Made by a program: the position numbers and the translations under genes. Below, one piece after another: positions 8,234 through 15,119 of a stretch of DNA of 15,119 nucleotides. The notes below the pieces were generated by a model that saw only the letters and a list, made by a program, of their open reading frames with translations, did no database searches and was not told the DNA's origin. Position 1 is the stretch's first letter. Each line of letters starts with the position of its first letter. Source of the stretch: Clostridiales bacterium UBA8960 (GTDB lineage Bacteria > Bacillota > Clostridia > Peptostreptococcales > Acidaminobacteraceae); assembly GCA_003482695.1 (NCBI GenBank), contig DMYC01000141.1, positions 1 to 15,119 on the forward strand, given 5' to 3'.

Positions 8234-8974
8234 TTATCGGCAAAATGAATCTTCCTCTTGAGAAGCGAAACCAACATCGGAATTCGCGCTGACAAGCTGT
8301 CTCAATCCATCTAATTCTTGCTCAGAAGCATATCGCCACTTACCTAATCTCAAATCTCCTAACACGATATTTAATACCCGGATTCGCTTGAGTTTAACCA
8401 CTTCATAATCAAGTGCCTCGCACATCCTTCTTATTTGCCGATTTAACCCTTGTGTTAAAATGATTCTAAATGTTCGATCGTCCATTTTTTCAACTTCACA
8501 TGGTCGAGTAACGGTTTCTAGGATTTCCACACCACTTCCCATTCGATTGATAAATGCCTTTGAGATGGTTTTGTTTACCGTTACGATATACTCCTTTTCA
8601 TGAAAATATCGCGCTTTTAAAATGCCATTTGACAAATCCCCATCGTTCGTTAGCAGAATCAACCCTTCTGAATTTTTGTCCAGCCTTCCAACCGGAAAAA
8701 CTCTAATTGGTAAATTCAAGTAACGGATGATGTTGTCTTTCACATCTAGATTGCTCGTACACTCGATGCCGACAGGTTTATTAAAAATGATGACAACCTT
8801 TTCTGATTTGTTTTGAATCACTTTTCCATCGTAGATGACTTCATCCGATTCGCTCACTTGGGTTCCCAAAGTCGCCGTTACACCGTTCACACTGACCTTG
8901 CCAGCTTCGATCTGTCTGTCTGCTTCGCGTCGCGAACAGACACCTGCTTCACTAAGAAATTTATTTAGCCTCAT
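8234..8974 (-). CDS. rluF: 23S rRNA pseudouridine synthase, RluF type (RsuA/RluB/E/F family)
   Basis: This enzyme isomerises a uridine of rRNA to pseudouridine; RluF of E. coli modifies U2604 of 23S rRNA. Residues 1-50 are an S4 RNA-binding domain (MRLNKFLSEAGVCSRREAD). The catalytic domain has NKPVGIECTS (65-74), the family motif GRLDKNSEGL with catalytic Asp99, HEKEYIVTV, and LTQGLNRQIRRMCEALDYEVVKLKR. The IECTS segment and the GLNRQIRRMCE ending fit RluF better than RsuA or RluB, but the exact target base is inferred. The ATG at 8974 overlaps the TGA of the upstream gene in ATGA, which implies translational coupling. A gap of 33 bases leads to the next gene without a visible terminator. 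Confidence 0.9.
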   Translation of the reverse strand: MRLNKFLSEAGVCSRREADRQIEAGKVSVNGVTATLGTQVSESDEVIYDGKVIQNKSEKVVIIFNKPVGIECTSNLDVKDNIIRYLNLPIRVFPVGRLDKNSEGLILLTNDGDLSNGILKARYFHEKEYIVTVNKTISKAFINRMGSGVEILETVTRPCEVEKMDDRTFRIILTQGLNRQIRRMCEALDYEVVKLKRIRVLNIVLGDLRLGKWRYASEQELDGLRQLVSANSDVGFASQEEDSFCR

Positions 8975-9939
8975 AACAGTTCTCCTAAATTCTTGAGTTG
9001 TATAGAAACAGATCCATCGGGGTGATTCACGATTTCAAGGTTTTCACTTCTTGAGACGTATTCAAAAGGCAAAATGATCTCAACGCCACTTGCTGTTTTT
9101 ATTTTTTGGGTGCGTTTTAACTTTTTCTTTTGTGTTTCATTGATGGTGATGGAATCAGGATCGATGCCTTTGTCATTTAACTCGCTTAAATAAGCATCTT
9201 TTGCAACTTCTGTATCAAAACAAGAGGCTACAATGCTCTCCATATTTACACCGCCACTTTCATCTAGATGCGATGTGATCATTTGTTTGATCTTCGCAGT
9301 GGCGATTAAAGGCTTGTCATCGTATTTTTCAATCACTTTCTGTGCCGTTTTCGCGATCAAATCAATTTTCCTTTTAGGTGTCAATGTGTGCCCAACACCT
9401 AGCACATACTCAGAGATATATTTTGTCTTTCTACCGTCCACTGTAACCGTTTTGTCTTTGATGAAAACTTGTCTATGTGTCAAATCAACAAGAAAGCCCT
9501 CTTCAACCTTTTGAGTTTTATACGGTAAAGTCGTCACCTGCCTTATGATTTTATTCACGATCAGATTGTCTTCAAGCTCGACCGCATGTGCGAAACTCGT
9601 CCTGAAATTCAGTTTAAGAAAGCCTATTAAAGTGGCCCCTTCCCTTTCAAATTTCAAACACATCAAGTCACAGGGCTTTATTTCTTCACATTGCTTCATC
9701 ACATCGAAGAAAAGTTCCGCGACATTAAGTGTGGTTTCCTTAAAATCATCCGACAATGGGTTCATCTTTTGAATCGCGTCAATTTCATTTGTTGCGATGT
9801 CTAGATGTTCAAAAAATCCTTCTATATGTTTTGACGCATAGTCTTCTATTTCAAGGTCAATGTGCATGTGACGCTCTGACAACAACTTGACATCGCTGTT
9901 CGCATCGAGCACATGTAGGTACGCTTCAGTGATTCTCAT
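8971..9939 (-). CDS. Nucleoid-associated protein, NA37/NdpA (YejK-like) family
   Basis: This is a 322-residue member of the 37 kDa nucleoid-associated protein family, known in E. coli as YejK; the molecular role is poorly understood. The typical start is seen (MRITEAYLHVLDAN with the following LEIEDYASKHIEGFFEHLD), as are the central beta-rich segments (LMCLKFEREGATLIGFLKLNFRTSFAHAVE), the conserved YISEYVLGVGHTLTPKRKID, and a C-terminal region containing IKTASGVEIILPFEYV. Length is near the family norm. The start at 9939 has GGGAG six bases upstream. It is first in an operon with rluF (4-base overlap), the two membrane unknowns and recX. Its promoter carries a perfect inverted repeat, suggesting control by a repressor. 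Confidence 0.85.
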   Translation of the reverse strand: MRITEAYLHVLDANSDVKLLSERHMHIDLEIEDYASKHIEGFFEHLDIATNEIDAIQKMNPLSDDFKETTLNVAELFFDVMKQCEEIKPCDLMCLKFEREGATLIGFLKLNFRTSFAHAVELEDNLIVNKIIRQVTTLPYKTQKVEEGFLVDLTHRQVFIKDKTVTVDGRKTKYISEYVLGVGHTLTPKRKIDLIAKTAQKVIEKYDDKPLIATAKIKQMITSHLDESGGVNMESIVASCFDTEVAKDAYLSELNDKGIDPDSITINETQKKKLKRTQKIKTASGVEIILPFEYVSRSENLEIVNHPDGSVSIQLKNLGELL

Positions 9940-9969
9940 ATTATTCTCCCGATTTACATTTCATTATTT

Positions 9970-9989
9970 GATATCCCTTTAAGGATATC
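9970..9989. promoter_or_regulatory. Perfect inverted repeat, possible operator or 5' leader hairpin
   Basis: GATATCC and GGATATC are perfect inverted arms of 7 bases around a 6-base centre. The dyad covers the predicted transcription start of the NA37 operon and touches the -10 box, a position typical of repressor operators. A hairpin in the leader is the alternative. No known regulator consensus was matched. Confidence 0.45.
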
Positions 9990-10017
9990 TTAGAGTGCTT
10001 TGTAATTCAAGTGTCAA
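9989..10017 (-). promoter_or_regulatory. Promoter of the NA37-rluF-recX operon
   Basis: On the minus strand a fully consensus TTGACA (10012-10017) is followed after 17 bases by TCTAAG (9989-9994). The predicted start is near 9982, about 43 bases before the NA37 ATG. The -35 box begins immediately beyond the T run of the chemoreceptor terminator. Confidence 0.6.
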
Positions 10018-10020
10018 TCC

Positions 10021-10077
10021 ATAAAAAAGAACGGCCTAACAATTAGCGCAATCAAGCGCTAATTGTCAAGCCATTCT
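10021..10077 (-). terminator. Long intrinsic terminator after the chemoreceptor gene
   Basis: Arms 10028-10049 and 10056-10077 form a 22-base-pair stem (three of the pairs are G-U in the minus-strand RNA) with a 6-base loop, followed on the minus strand by six T. It starts 15 bases beyond the chemoreceptor stop and isolates the downstream NA37 promoter. Confidence 0.9.
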
Positions 10078-10092
10078 AACTTAACCAAAATT

Positions 10093-12108
10093 CTACACTT
10101 TAAAGCGACCCGTTTCAGCTTCAAGGACGCCAGCCATATTTTTGAGTTCTGAAATGCTCGCAGCAATTTCTTCAAATGTCGCGACTTGATTTTCAATATT
10201 TGCACCAATTCTCTCAGAAGATGAAACATTGCCTTGCATGATATCTGAAAGTTCATCAATCGCCTTTGCCATTTCCTCTGAAATCTGGGATTGTTGCAGG
10301 GCCCCTTGACTGATATTGGCAATCTTGTGATTGATGCCCTCTATCAATTGAAGGATTTCACTGAAGCTGACGTTTGTATCATACGCTTCTGATACACTGC
10401 GTTCAACCAATATTTTTTCTTTGCTCATGGTTGAGCTTGCGCCTTGAATATCCGTTGAAATTTGAAGTATGATGTCATTGATCTTAAACGCGGACCCCTT
10501 ACTTTGTTCCGCCAGTTTTCTAACTTCATCCGCAACAACTGAAAAACCACGCCCATGCTCACCGGCTCTTGCGGCTTCAATTGACGCATTTAATGCGAGC
10601 AATGACGTTTGCTCTGCTATGGCATTGATAATACCCACGATGCTGACGATTTCTTCAGAAGACGACTTTAATGTGTCAATGACACTGGCCATCGATTCAG
10701 ACGATAATTTGACTTGCTCAATACTCTGAACCACTTGACTTAACTTGCTTACGCCTTGCTGAGAGGCTGAAAGTACTTGCTTTGAGTCTTGTTCAACGAG
10801 CTCGGCTTCCTTTGAGATCATTTGTGCACTACTTGACAACTCCTGAATGCTTGCCGTGGTCTCCTCAACAACACTTGCATTGTTTTGTAGGCCATCGATC
10901 ATCGATTGCACTTCTATATTAATATGCTCTATGCTATCATTCGCCTGTTCTATGGCAGAATGAATTTCATCTGTGTAATTTGAAAGGGTGTTTGAACTGT
11001 TTTTTACTTTTATGACCACAGCTCTAATTTTACTTACAAACTGATTAAACAGGCTTGCAAGCATCCCCATTTCTTCTTTGGTCTGAATTTCAAGGATTTT
11101 AGTCAAGTCTCCATCACCTTCAGAAATGTCTTTAAGCATCAAGTTAAGATTTTTTAGTGGTCTTGAAATCAATGTTGCCAGTATGATCGCAAATGCAACT
11201 GCAACGAGTGTTATAACACCCACTATTAGGAACAATTGACCAATCAATCTTTTAATTGCATCAGTCAACTTCTGCTTGATACTTACATTCAATCGCTCAG
11301 AAATCTCCTCGACCTGAATGCTGGATGTGGTGATTGAAGCAAAATAACCCTCGGTTGGATTTCTGCCAATTTGATCATCAAGTGCGACGAGCTCACTGAA
11401 AGCCGCCATATAACCATCTGAAATGCTCTTGTATTCTGCTTTAAAAGCATCAGAAAAATCACCTAGCAACACTTGGGTATTCGGATAACCCAACTGATCC
11501 TTGATTTGACTATGATACCTTGCATGCCCAGTATATAGATAATTAACGTGTGCAACATCCAGGTTTGCGATCGCTTTATCCAAATTGCTATCCTGTGGCA
11601 TCGTAGACAGCTTTGTTTTCAATTGTTTCCGCATGTTGTCAATTTGTCCCACGACACCATAACGGTCATAACCTCGTTTTTGGATGCTTAAATGCATGCT
11701 GTCGAAATTGGCTTTATATGCTTCAAGTTCACTTTTAAGAAGCTCAATTTCGCCCATTAATGCCGCATCGTTTTTAATGAGTTCAGCGTTCATCAAATCT
11801 TCAATCGTACGTACGGCAGAATCATAATACCCATCAAAAGCATTCGTCCGATCTGTTGGACTCATTTCACCATCGCCCATTGTCGATGCTGCTTTAAAGA
11901 AATCTTCATTTGTGCGGTCGATCAACAAAAAATCCCTCTGAGTCGCATTCATCGCCTGGACGGTCGTACCAAGGTGATTCTGTGCTTCAATAACTGGAAT
12001 ATAAGTATAGGCAATCAGAGAAATAAATTGATTTGCTGAAAAAGTCACATAGAATAAAGTAAGAATAATGGCGATAAATCCGATCAGGACTTTGTTGCGA
12101 ATTCCCAA
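10093..12108 (-). CDS. Methyl-accepting chemotaxis protein (probably lacking its true N-terminus)
   Basis: This transmembrane chemoreceptor signals through CheA/CheW to the flagellar motor. The frame has TM1 (about 7-24), an all-helical extracytoplasmic sensor of roughly 250 residues (about 40-285) whose size fits a helical bimodular or long four-helix-bundle type, TM2 (about 289-314), HAMP (about 314-366), and a signalling domain with the hairpin tip [40 protein letters not shown] around 497-536. Gln/Glu methylation candidates lie on the flanking helices. There is no C-terminal CheR-binding pentapeptide. The TTG at 12108 follows an in-frame TAA by one codon and has no ribosome binding site. 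The preceding 46-codon frame looks like the missing basic cytoplasmic tail in another frame, so the gene may be frameshifted. The ligand cannot be predicted. Confidence 0.9.
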   Translation of the reverse strand: MGIRNKVLIGFIAIILTLFYVTFSANQFISLIAYTYIPVIEAQNHLGTTVQAMNATQRDFLLIDRTNEDFFKAASTMGDGEMSPTDRTNAFDGYYDSAVRTIEDLMNAELIKNDAALMGEIELLKSELEAYKANFDSMHLSIQKRGYDRYGVVGQIDNMRKQLKTKLSTMPQDSNLDKAIANLDVAHVNYLYTGHARYHSQIKDQLGYPNTQVLLGDFSDAFKAEYKSISDGYMAAFSELVALDDQIGRNPTEGYFASITTSSIQVEEISERLNVSIKQKLTDAIKRLIGQLFLIVGVITLVAVAFAIILATLISRPLKNLNLMLKDISEGDGDLTKILEIQTKEEMGMLASLFNQFVSKIRAVVIKVKNSSNTLSNYTDEIHSAIEQANDSIEHINIEVQSMIDGLQNNASVVEETTASIQELSSSAQMISKEAELVEQDSKQVLSASQQGVSKLSQVVQSIEQVKLSSESMASVIDTLKSSSEEIVSIVGIINAIAEQTSLLALNASIEAARAGEHGRGFSVVADEVRKLAEQSKGSAFKINDIILQISTDIQGASSTMSKEKILVERSVSEAYDTNVSFSEILQLIEGINHKIANISQGALQQSQISEEMAKAIDELSDIMQGNVSSSERIGANIENQVATFEEIAASISELKNMAGVLEAETGRFKV

Positions 12109-12224
12109 TGCTTAAACCCAAAATTCAGCGAAGCACTCTTCCGTTTTATAGGGCTTTCATCAACCTGTTGTGAAACCACCCGATCCGCCTTTGCTTTGTT
12201 TTTCATTCGCTTCAAATCCATCAT
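12084..12224 (-). CDS. 46-codon frame, probable displaced N-terminus of the chemoreceptor
   Basis: This frame starts at tandem ATG codons (12224 and 12221) five bases after a strong GGGAGGCG and ends at TGA 12084-12086, 25 bases inside the chemoreceptor frame. The product is very basic and hydrophilic (start [17 protein letters not shown], then [16 protein letters not shown]), as expected for the cytoplasmic tail before TM1 of a receptor. Adding one base near 12108-12115 would fuse it to [11 protein letters not shown] in the chemoreceptor frame. Alternatively it is a leader peptide whose translation couples to the TTG start. The first reading is more likely. Confidence 0.55.
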   Translation of the reverse strand: MMDLKRMKNKAKADRVVSQQVDESPIKRKSASLNFGFKHWEFATKS

Positions 12225-12278
12225 CAAAACGCCTCCCAATTTATTATGCACCGCTACTTAACATAATCTTTTCATTCT

Positions 12279-12284
12279 ATTATA
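12279..12284 (-). promoter_or_regulatory. Probable -10 box of the chemoreceptor promoter
   Basis: A consensus TATAAT lies on the minus strand about 55 bases before the ATG of the 46-codon frame. The best -35 at 17 bases (TGGTAA) is weak. The position favours translation from the upstream ATG rather than from the TTG at 12108. The rest of 12225-12488 holds no recognised gene. Confidence 0.4.
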
Positions 12285-12488
12285 ACGATTTAGTTACAAT
12301 TTTACCACAATAATGTTGCTTTTTCTATTTCTATCACCATACAAAATCCTGATTTTCAAACGCTTTACGATAGATAAAAAAATTCATACGGCACTCATTT
12401 CAGCTTTTTTTTGATATGAAAGGATAGCACTTGCAGCATGACCTGTGTATACTAAAGGTGATACTCAACATCATAATGAGGAGGCAAT

Positions 12489-13235
12489 ATGAAAAACATT
12501 GAATTCAATCGAAATTTTATGAAAGCGAATTATGACAGCTGGAAAAAACCTTCAAGTTCTGACCAGATGATTGGCAAACCCGCTCCACCGCTTCAAAAGG
12601 CTCCAAAACAAAACGCTGACTTGATTTCACTTCCCATGCCATCAGATCTTGAGATCCCTCATGTCGATTTGTATAAAGCCCTCGTCGAAAGAAGAAGTGT
12701 GCGTCAATATAGCGGAAAAACCATGACACTGGGAGAGTTGTCTTATTTACTCGACTCAACTTGTCGTATTCAGAAAGTGCTAGGCGACAACATCGCAAGC
12801 TTTAGACCAGCACCATCCGGAGGCGCAAGACATCCCTTTGAAACATATCTCATCGTGAACAACATCGAGGGTTTAGAAAATGGCCATTATCATTATTTGC
12901 CTTTGACACATCAACTCGAAGTGCTTTCAAAAAAATCGGATGAGACAGCCTTAGTCGAATCTGTGAATGGTCAAAAATTCACGGCTGGTGCCAACGTCGT
13001 GTTTTACCTGAGTGCGATTCCTTACAGAGCGGAATGGCGATACGGTTTAAAATCCCACAAAGTCATGCTGATTGATTTAGGGCATCTCGGTCAGAATCTG
13101 TATCTGGCAGCAGAGGGCATCCACGCTGGTGCTTGTGCAATTGCTTCATATGATCAAGAAAAATCCGATGCGTTATTTGAACTGGATGGAGTCGATGAGT
13201 TTATCGTGTATATCGTTCCCGTTGGAAAAAAATAA
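12489..13235 (+). CDS. SagB/ThcOx-type nitroreductase-fold oxidoreductase
   Basis: This FMN-dependent oxidoreductase belongs to the SagB-type branch of the nitroreductase superfamily, whose best known members oxidise azolines in thiazole/oxazole-modified peptides. Visible marks: RRSVRQYSGKTMTLGELSYLL (68-88; RRSVR is the flavin phosphate-binding element), PSGGARHPFETYLIV (109-123), GLENGHYHYLPLTHQLEVL, and the C-terminal GHLGQNLYLAAEGIHAGACAI followed by a VPVG ending. The 248-residue length with about 60 leading residues is normal for single-domain members. No cyclodehydratase, YcaO or precursor peptide gene is near, so peptide modification cannot be claimed; a small-molecule reductase or oxidase is equally possible. 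GAGGAGG precedes the ATG. TATACT at 12448-12453 is a possible -10 without a clear -35, which could mean activator control. It ends in its own terminator. Confidence 0.85.
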   Translation: MKNIEFNRNFMKANYDSWKKPSSSDQMIGKPAPPLQKAPKQNADLISLPMPSDLEIPHVDLYKALVERRSVRQYSGKTMTLGELSYLLDSTCRIQKVLGDNIASFRPAPSGGARHPFETYLIVNNIEGLENGHYHYLPLTHQLEVLSKKSDETALVESVNGQKFTAGANVVFYLSAIPYRAEWRYGLKSHKVMLIDLGHLGQNLYLAAEGIHAGACAIASYDQEKSDALFELDGVDEFIVYIVPVGKK

Positions 13236-13248
13236 TAGAACCATAAGC

Positions 13249-13293
13249 AAAAAGGCATTTGAAACAGACTCAGTCCATTTCAAATGCCTTTTT
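13249..13293. terminator. Bidirectional terminator after the SagB-type gene
   Basis: Arms 13249-13264 and 13278-13293 form a perfect 16-base-pair stem (AAAAAGGCATTTGAAA with its complement) around a 13-base loop. T runs exist on both strands, so it can end the nitroreductase transcript and also a minus-strand transcript of the former tRNA gene just to the right. Confidence 0.9.
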
Positions 13294-13297
13294 ATAT

Positions 13298-13330
13298 TGG
13301 CGCACCCAGAGGGAATCGAACCCCCAACCA
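13298..13330 (-). other. 3' tRNA fragment, probable attachment-site remnant of an integrated element
   Basis: Read on the minus strand this is a T arm (GGGGG, loop TTCGATT, CCCTC; one G-U pair), acceptor 3' strand TGGGTGC, discriminator G and encoded CCA (13298-13300). Similarity may reach back to CTTGTAA at 13338-13344, which looks like an anticodon loop, but the bases before it do not pair with TCTTC after it, and no partner GCACCCA for the acceptor is found to the right. The 5' half is therefore missing. Such displaced 3' ends arise when a tyrosine-integrase element inserts into a tRNA gene. The tRNA identity is unclear (Arg-like end; Thr-like loop if the extension is real). Confidence 0.7.
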
Positions 13331-13345
13331 ACGAAGATTACAAGG

Positions 13346-13556
13346 TTTAAGGTATAACTTCATATGTCGTTACATTAGTTGAAAATGCTAACTAGTAAGA
13401 AGAGCAATCTAGTATATATTGATGAAGTTTAATGTATCTTTTGTGGAAAAAACATGGAAAACAACGTTATACTGGAAAATTCATCTTCATATGAAACAAT
13501 CGATTTCACAACTATAGTCTTTGCGATAGAATATTTCATGAAATGTTAGAATACAC
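13346..13556. other. Intergenic stretch without recognisable genes
   Basis: About 210 AT-rich bases between the tRNA fragment and the terminator of the Panacea gene. No frame, tRNA or structured RNA was recognised. The sequence CTTCATATG occurs twice (13358-13366 and 13485-13493), which may be chance in such composition. Confidence 0.4.
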
Positions 13557-13587
13557 AAAAAAATAGTAGCTTTATGCTACTATTTTT
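13557..13587 (-). terminator. Intrinsic terminator after the Panacea gene
   Basis: The arms AAAAATAGTAGC (13559-13570) and GCTACTATTTTT (13576-13587) give a 12-base-pair stem with a 5-base loop, and a T run follows on the minus strand. It overlaps the TAA stop of the gene, as at clpX. Confidence 0.8.
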
Positions 13588-14017
13588 ACGATGCTATCTT
13601 GCGTGAATAATACTCTATCATTGTCGATTTACTTATTACATTATTTGATGGTTCATAATCAAATAATCCGGTTCTAGCTTCTATCCATGGTTTTTCATTA
13701 TGAGTCATTTCTTCTAACTCATCCGCATCATATGTTCCAAATTCATCATATATAGAAATAATAAATTCAACTAAGTCCCCATAATTATAACTTAATTCTC
13801 TCTTAGGAATTTTATTCCAATTGTACCTGCGATACTCTCTATACAAATCCGGTGATACAGGACCATGAACCCAAGCTTCAAAAGTTGAATCTGTTAACTC
13901 TCTTTTATGCTTAGCTAAATAATAAGCTTGGGCGTAGTAACATAGTTTCTGTAATTTTTTTTGTGTCATTGATTCTAACGATAGGAAGATGTCCGCAATA
14001 ACTTCAATTCTATACAT
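13586..14017 (-). CDS. Panacea (SocA-like, DUF4065) domain protein, possible antitoxin
   Basis: The Panacea domain is found in antitoxins of many unrelated toxin families and in the SocA proteolytic adaptor. It is seen here in MTQKKLQKLCYYAQAYYLA and ELTDSTFEAWVHGPVSPDLYREYRR, the two most conserved blocks, followed by NEKPWIEARTG. From the ATG at 14017 the protein has 143 residues, a usual size for a stand-alone domain. AAAGGAGG six bases before this ATG fixes the start; a longer frame from a TTG at 14044 would run through the ribosome binding site and is rejected. It lies 40 bases after the ATPase gene, same strand, with its own terminator, so the two are probably one transcript. In TA pairs the partner is normally adjacent, which points to the ATPase as the regulated protein. 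That link is inference. Confidence 0.85.
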   Translation of the reverse strand: MYRIEVIADIFLSLESMTQKKLQKLCYYAQAYYLAKHKRELTDSTFEAWVHGPVSPDLYREYRRYNWNKIPKRELSYNYGDLVEFIISIYDEFGTYDADELEEMTHNEKPWIEARTGLFDYEPSNNVISKSTMIEYYSRKIAS

Positions 14018-14057
14018 ATTCAGCCTCCTTTCACACGATGCCAATTATATTTTAAAT

Positions 14058-15119
14058 TTACTTCTTTGTCAACTTAATTGTAACTTCAAAAATTCCTAAA
14101 GAATTTTGATCAGTGCTTTCTGTGTCTTCTTTTGAAGATAAAGTAATACTCATTTTATGCAAATCACAAATTTCTTTAGCCAAATATAAACCAACACCGC
14201 TTCCTGATTCCTCACTAATTTCATCACAAACTCTATAAAATTTAGTGAACATTGATTTCATCTGATTTTCAGTGTACTTATACCCACTATTGGCAATTTT
14301 AATTATAACATCATTGCCGATTTCGTTATATTCGGTAATTATTTTGCTTTGCTCAGGAGAATATTTTACTGCATTCTCATAGATCAAAAACGGTAATAAT
14401 CTAAACGAATTGTAAACAGATACGTAAGTTTTAGGAATTTCATAATTTGGATTTTCGAATCGAATTTTTTTCTTATTTGCTAAATCTTCAAGTGTTAACT
14501 GCATTGCATAAAACTTGCCCCATAGTTCCACTCTTAAAGGTTTGCCACTTTGGATGCTATCAATATTAACGGAATAGTCAAACACCTCATAATTAGCATT
14601 AACAAGCATTGTTGAATAATATGATGTTTTAACTTGTTTCTTCATATGTTCATTTAAATTTGTTCTATCTATTACTTTTGCTAACGAATATTCTGTAATT
14701 TGACTGAGTTTTTTCATGTTATGTAGTGAAGTCTTTAAAAATCGATTTTGAAGATTTGCTTCTTCTTCATAAAGAAAAGATTTATACTCAATATCGACTA
14801 TTCTCTCTAACTCTTTAAGGCTTAGTACAATAACTTGAGAAATGTCAGTTTTCATCTTTATCTTCTGATAATCCGTCTCACCTTTAATAATTAATCCAAT
14901 ATATAGAAATGTTCTCTGAGCTTTTATTGCAGTATAAACCGCAAAACCATATGGACAATTATGTAGTCCGTTTGATTCAGATACCTTTTTGTGAAATTCA
15001 TCACATCGTTTACTTGTTAATTTATCTTTCATCTTTTTTTTACAGAAAACTGGCGCTTTAATCATTTCTCCATCTTCAATTTCATTTAAACCAATAGCAG
15101 TTGTAGGAAGTAGTTGCAT
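14058..15119 (-). CDS. Soluble GHKL (histidine-kinase-like) ATPase, possibly incomplete at the right edge
   Basis: The last 120 residues are a HATPase_c fold as in sensor histidine kinases: N box LIYENAVKYS (Asn249), degenerate G1 box IANSGYK (277-281), F box FTKFYRV (291-297) and G2 box GSGVGLYLAKEI (306-317). Before it is a helical segment with SLHNMKKLSQ (131-140), where His133 sits where a DHp phosphoacceptor would, but as HN and not HE or HD. The N-terminal 115 residues contain Cys26, Cys39, His43, His53 and Cys55 (NCPYGFAVY) and may be a metal-binding or ligand-sensing domain. There is no membrane segment, unlike ordinary sensor kinases, and no response regulator next to it. The ATG is exactly the last three bases of the window, so an earlier start cannot be excluded. 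The partner gene is the Panacea protein downstream. Confidence 0.8.
   Translation of the reverse strand: MQLLPTTAIGLNEIEDGEMIKAPVFCKKKMKDKLTSKRCDEFHKKVSESNGLHNCPYGFAVYTAIKAQRTFLYIGLIIKGETDYQKIKMKTDISQVIVLSLKELERIVDIEYKSFLYEEEANLQNRFLKTSLHNMKKLSQITEYSLAKVIDRTNLNEHMKKQVKTSYYSTMLVNANYEVFDYSVNIDSIQSGKPLRVELWGKFYAMQLTLEDLANKKKIRFENPNYEIPKTYVSVYNSFRLLPFLIYENAVKYSPEQSKIITEYNEIGNDVIIKIANSGYKYTENQMKSMFTKFYRVCDEISEESGSGVGLYLAKEICDLHKMSITLSSKEDTESTDQNSLGIFEVTIKLTKK

Larger units (their letters stand above)
13346..15119. mobile_element. Left end of a putative tRNA-borne genomic island (continues beyond window)
   Basis: The 5' side of the tRNA fragment faces right, so an element inserted in the tRNA gene would occupy the sequence to the right of it. 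This stretch is visibly richer in A and T: the line 14281-14340 has 18 G or C in 60 bases, against 29 in 60 for 12961-13020. It carries accessory-type genes instead of housekeeping ones. No integrase, second attachment site or intact tRNA is in the window, so the extent and type of element stay open. Confidence 0.45.

Noticed and set aside
12105..12120. Programmed -1 frameshift (GGGTTTA heptamer) joining the 46-codon frame to the chemoreceptor
   Set aside because: The heptamer is not in the register of the upstream frame, and shifting there would run into the in-frame TAA just before the TTG.
13298..13344. A complete tRNA gene or the 3' end of tmRNA
   Set aside because: No D arm or 5' acceptor strand is present, the bases before the possible anticodon loop do not pair, and the acceptor strand does not fit the GGGG start of tmRNA.
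13129..13350. 73-codon plus-strand frame across the end of the nitroreductase gene and the tRNA fragment
   Set aside because: It overlaps the nitroreductase gene in another frame, crosses a terminator and a tRNA fragment, and has no ribosome binding site.
13358..13493. Repeated CTTCATATG in the intergenic stretch
   Set aside because: Only two 9-base copies in AT-rich DNA, partly self-palindromic; no array or consistent spacing.
14018..14044. Longer start for the Panacea gene at a TTG codon
   Set aside because: The extra nine codons contain the AAAGGAGG ribosome binding site of the ATG at 14017, so they are leader sequence.

Overview
The window looks like the chromosome of a low-to-moderate GC Firmicute, most likely of the class Clostridia. 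The evidence is the order tig-clpP-clpX-lon on one strand, strong GGAGG-type ribosome binding sites, TTG starts, Gram-positive style ClpX and ClpP sequences, and a chemoreceptor without the enterobacterial C-terminal pentapeptide. Genus cannot be decided from the sequence alone.

Region 1 (1-4477, minus strand) is a protein quality control cluster: trigger factor, ClpP, ClpX and the N-terminal 407 residues of Lon, which runs off the left edge. The trigger factor frame is full length for the family but carries an in-frame TAA at codon 78, so it is read here as a broken tig. A hairpin terminator overlapping the clpX stop separates clpX from lon.

Region 2 (4478-10020) starts with a divergent promoter region. 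A compact UvrD/Rep-type helicase reads rightward and overlaps, tail to tail, the 3' end of recX. recX is the last gene of a leftward cluster: NA37-type nucleoid-associated protein, RluF-type pseudouridine synthase, two unknown single-span membrane-anchored proteins, then RecX. A consensus -35 and a perfect dyad sit at the predicted start of this operon, directly after the terminator of the next gene.

Region 3 (10021-13293) has a chemoreceptor on the minus strand and a stand-alone SagB-type nitroreductase on the plus strand. The chemoreceptor frame begins at a TTG with no ribosome binding site, directly after an in-frame stop. A well-initiated 46-codon frame upstream runs into it in another frame and looks like the lost cytoplasmic N-terminus, so the gene is probably frameshifted.

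Region 4 (13294-15119) differs. A 3' tRNA fragment (T arm, acceptor 3' strand, CCA) without a 5' half lies just left of a visibly AT-richer stretch. Its orientation says an element inserted in a tRNA gene lies to the right. The two genes seen there, a soluble GHKL/histidine-kinase-like ATPase and a Panacea (SocA/DUF4065) domain protein, form a probable two-gene cassette in which the Panacea protein may act as antitoxin or regulator of its partner. This is the best candidate for an undescribed system; the right end of the element lies outside the window.
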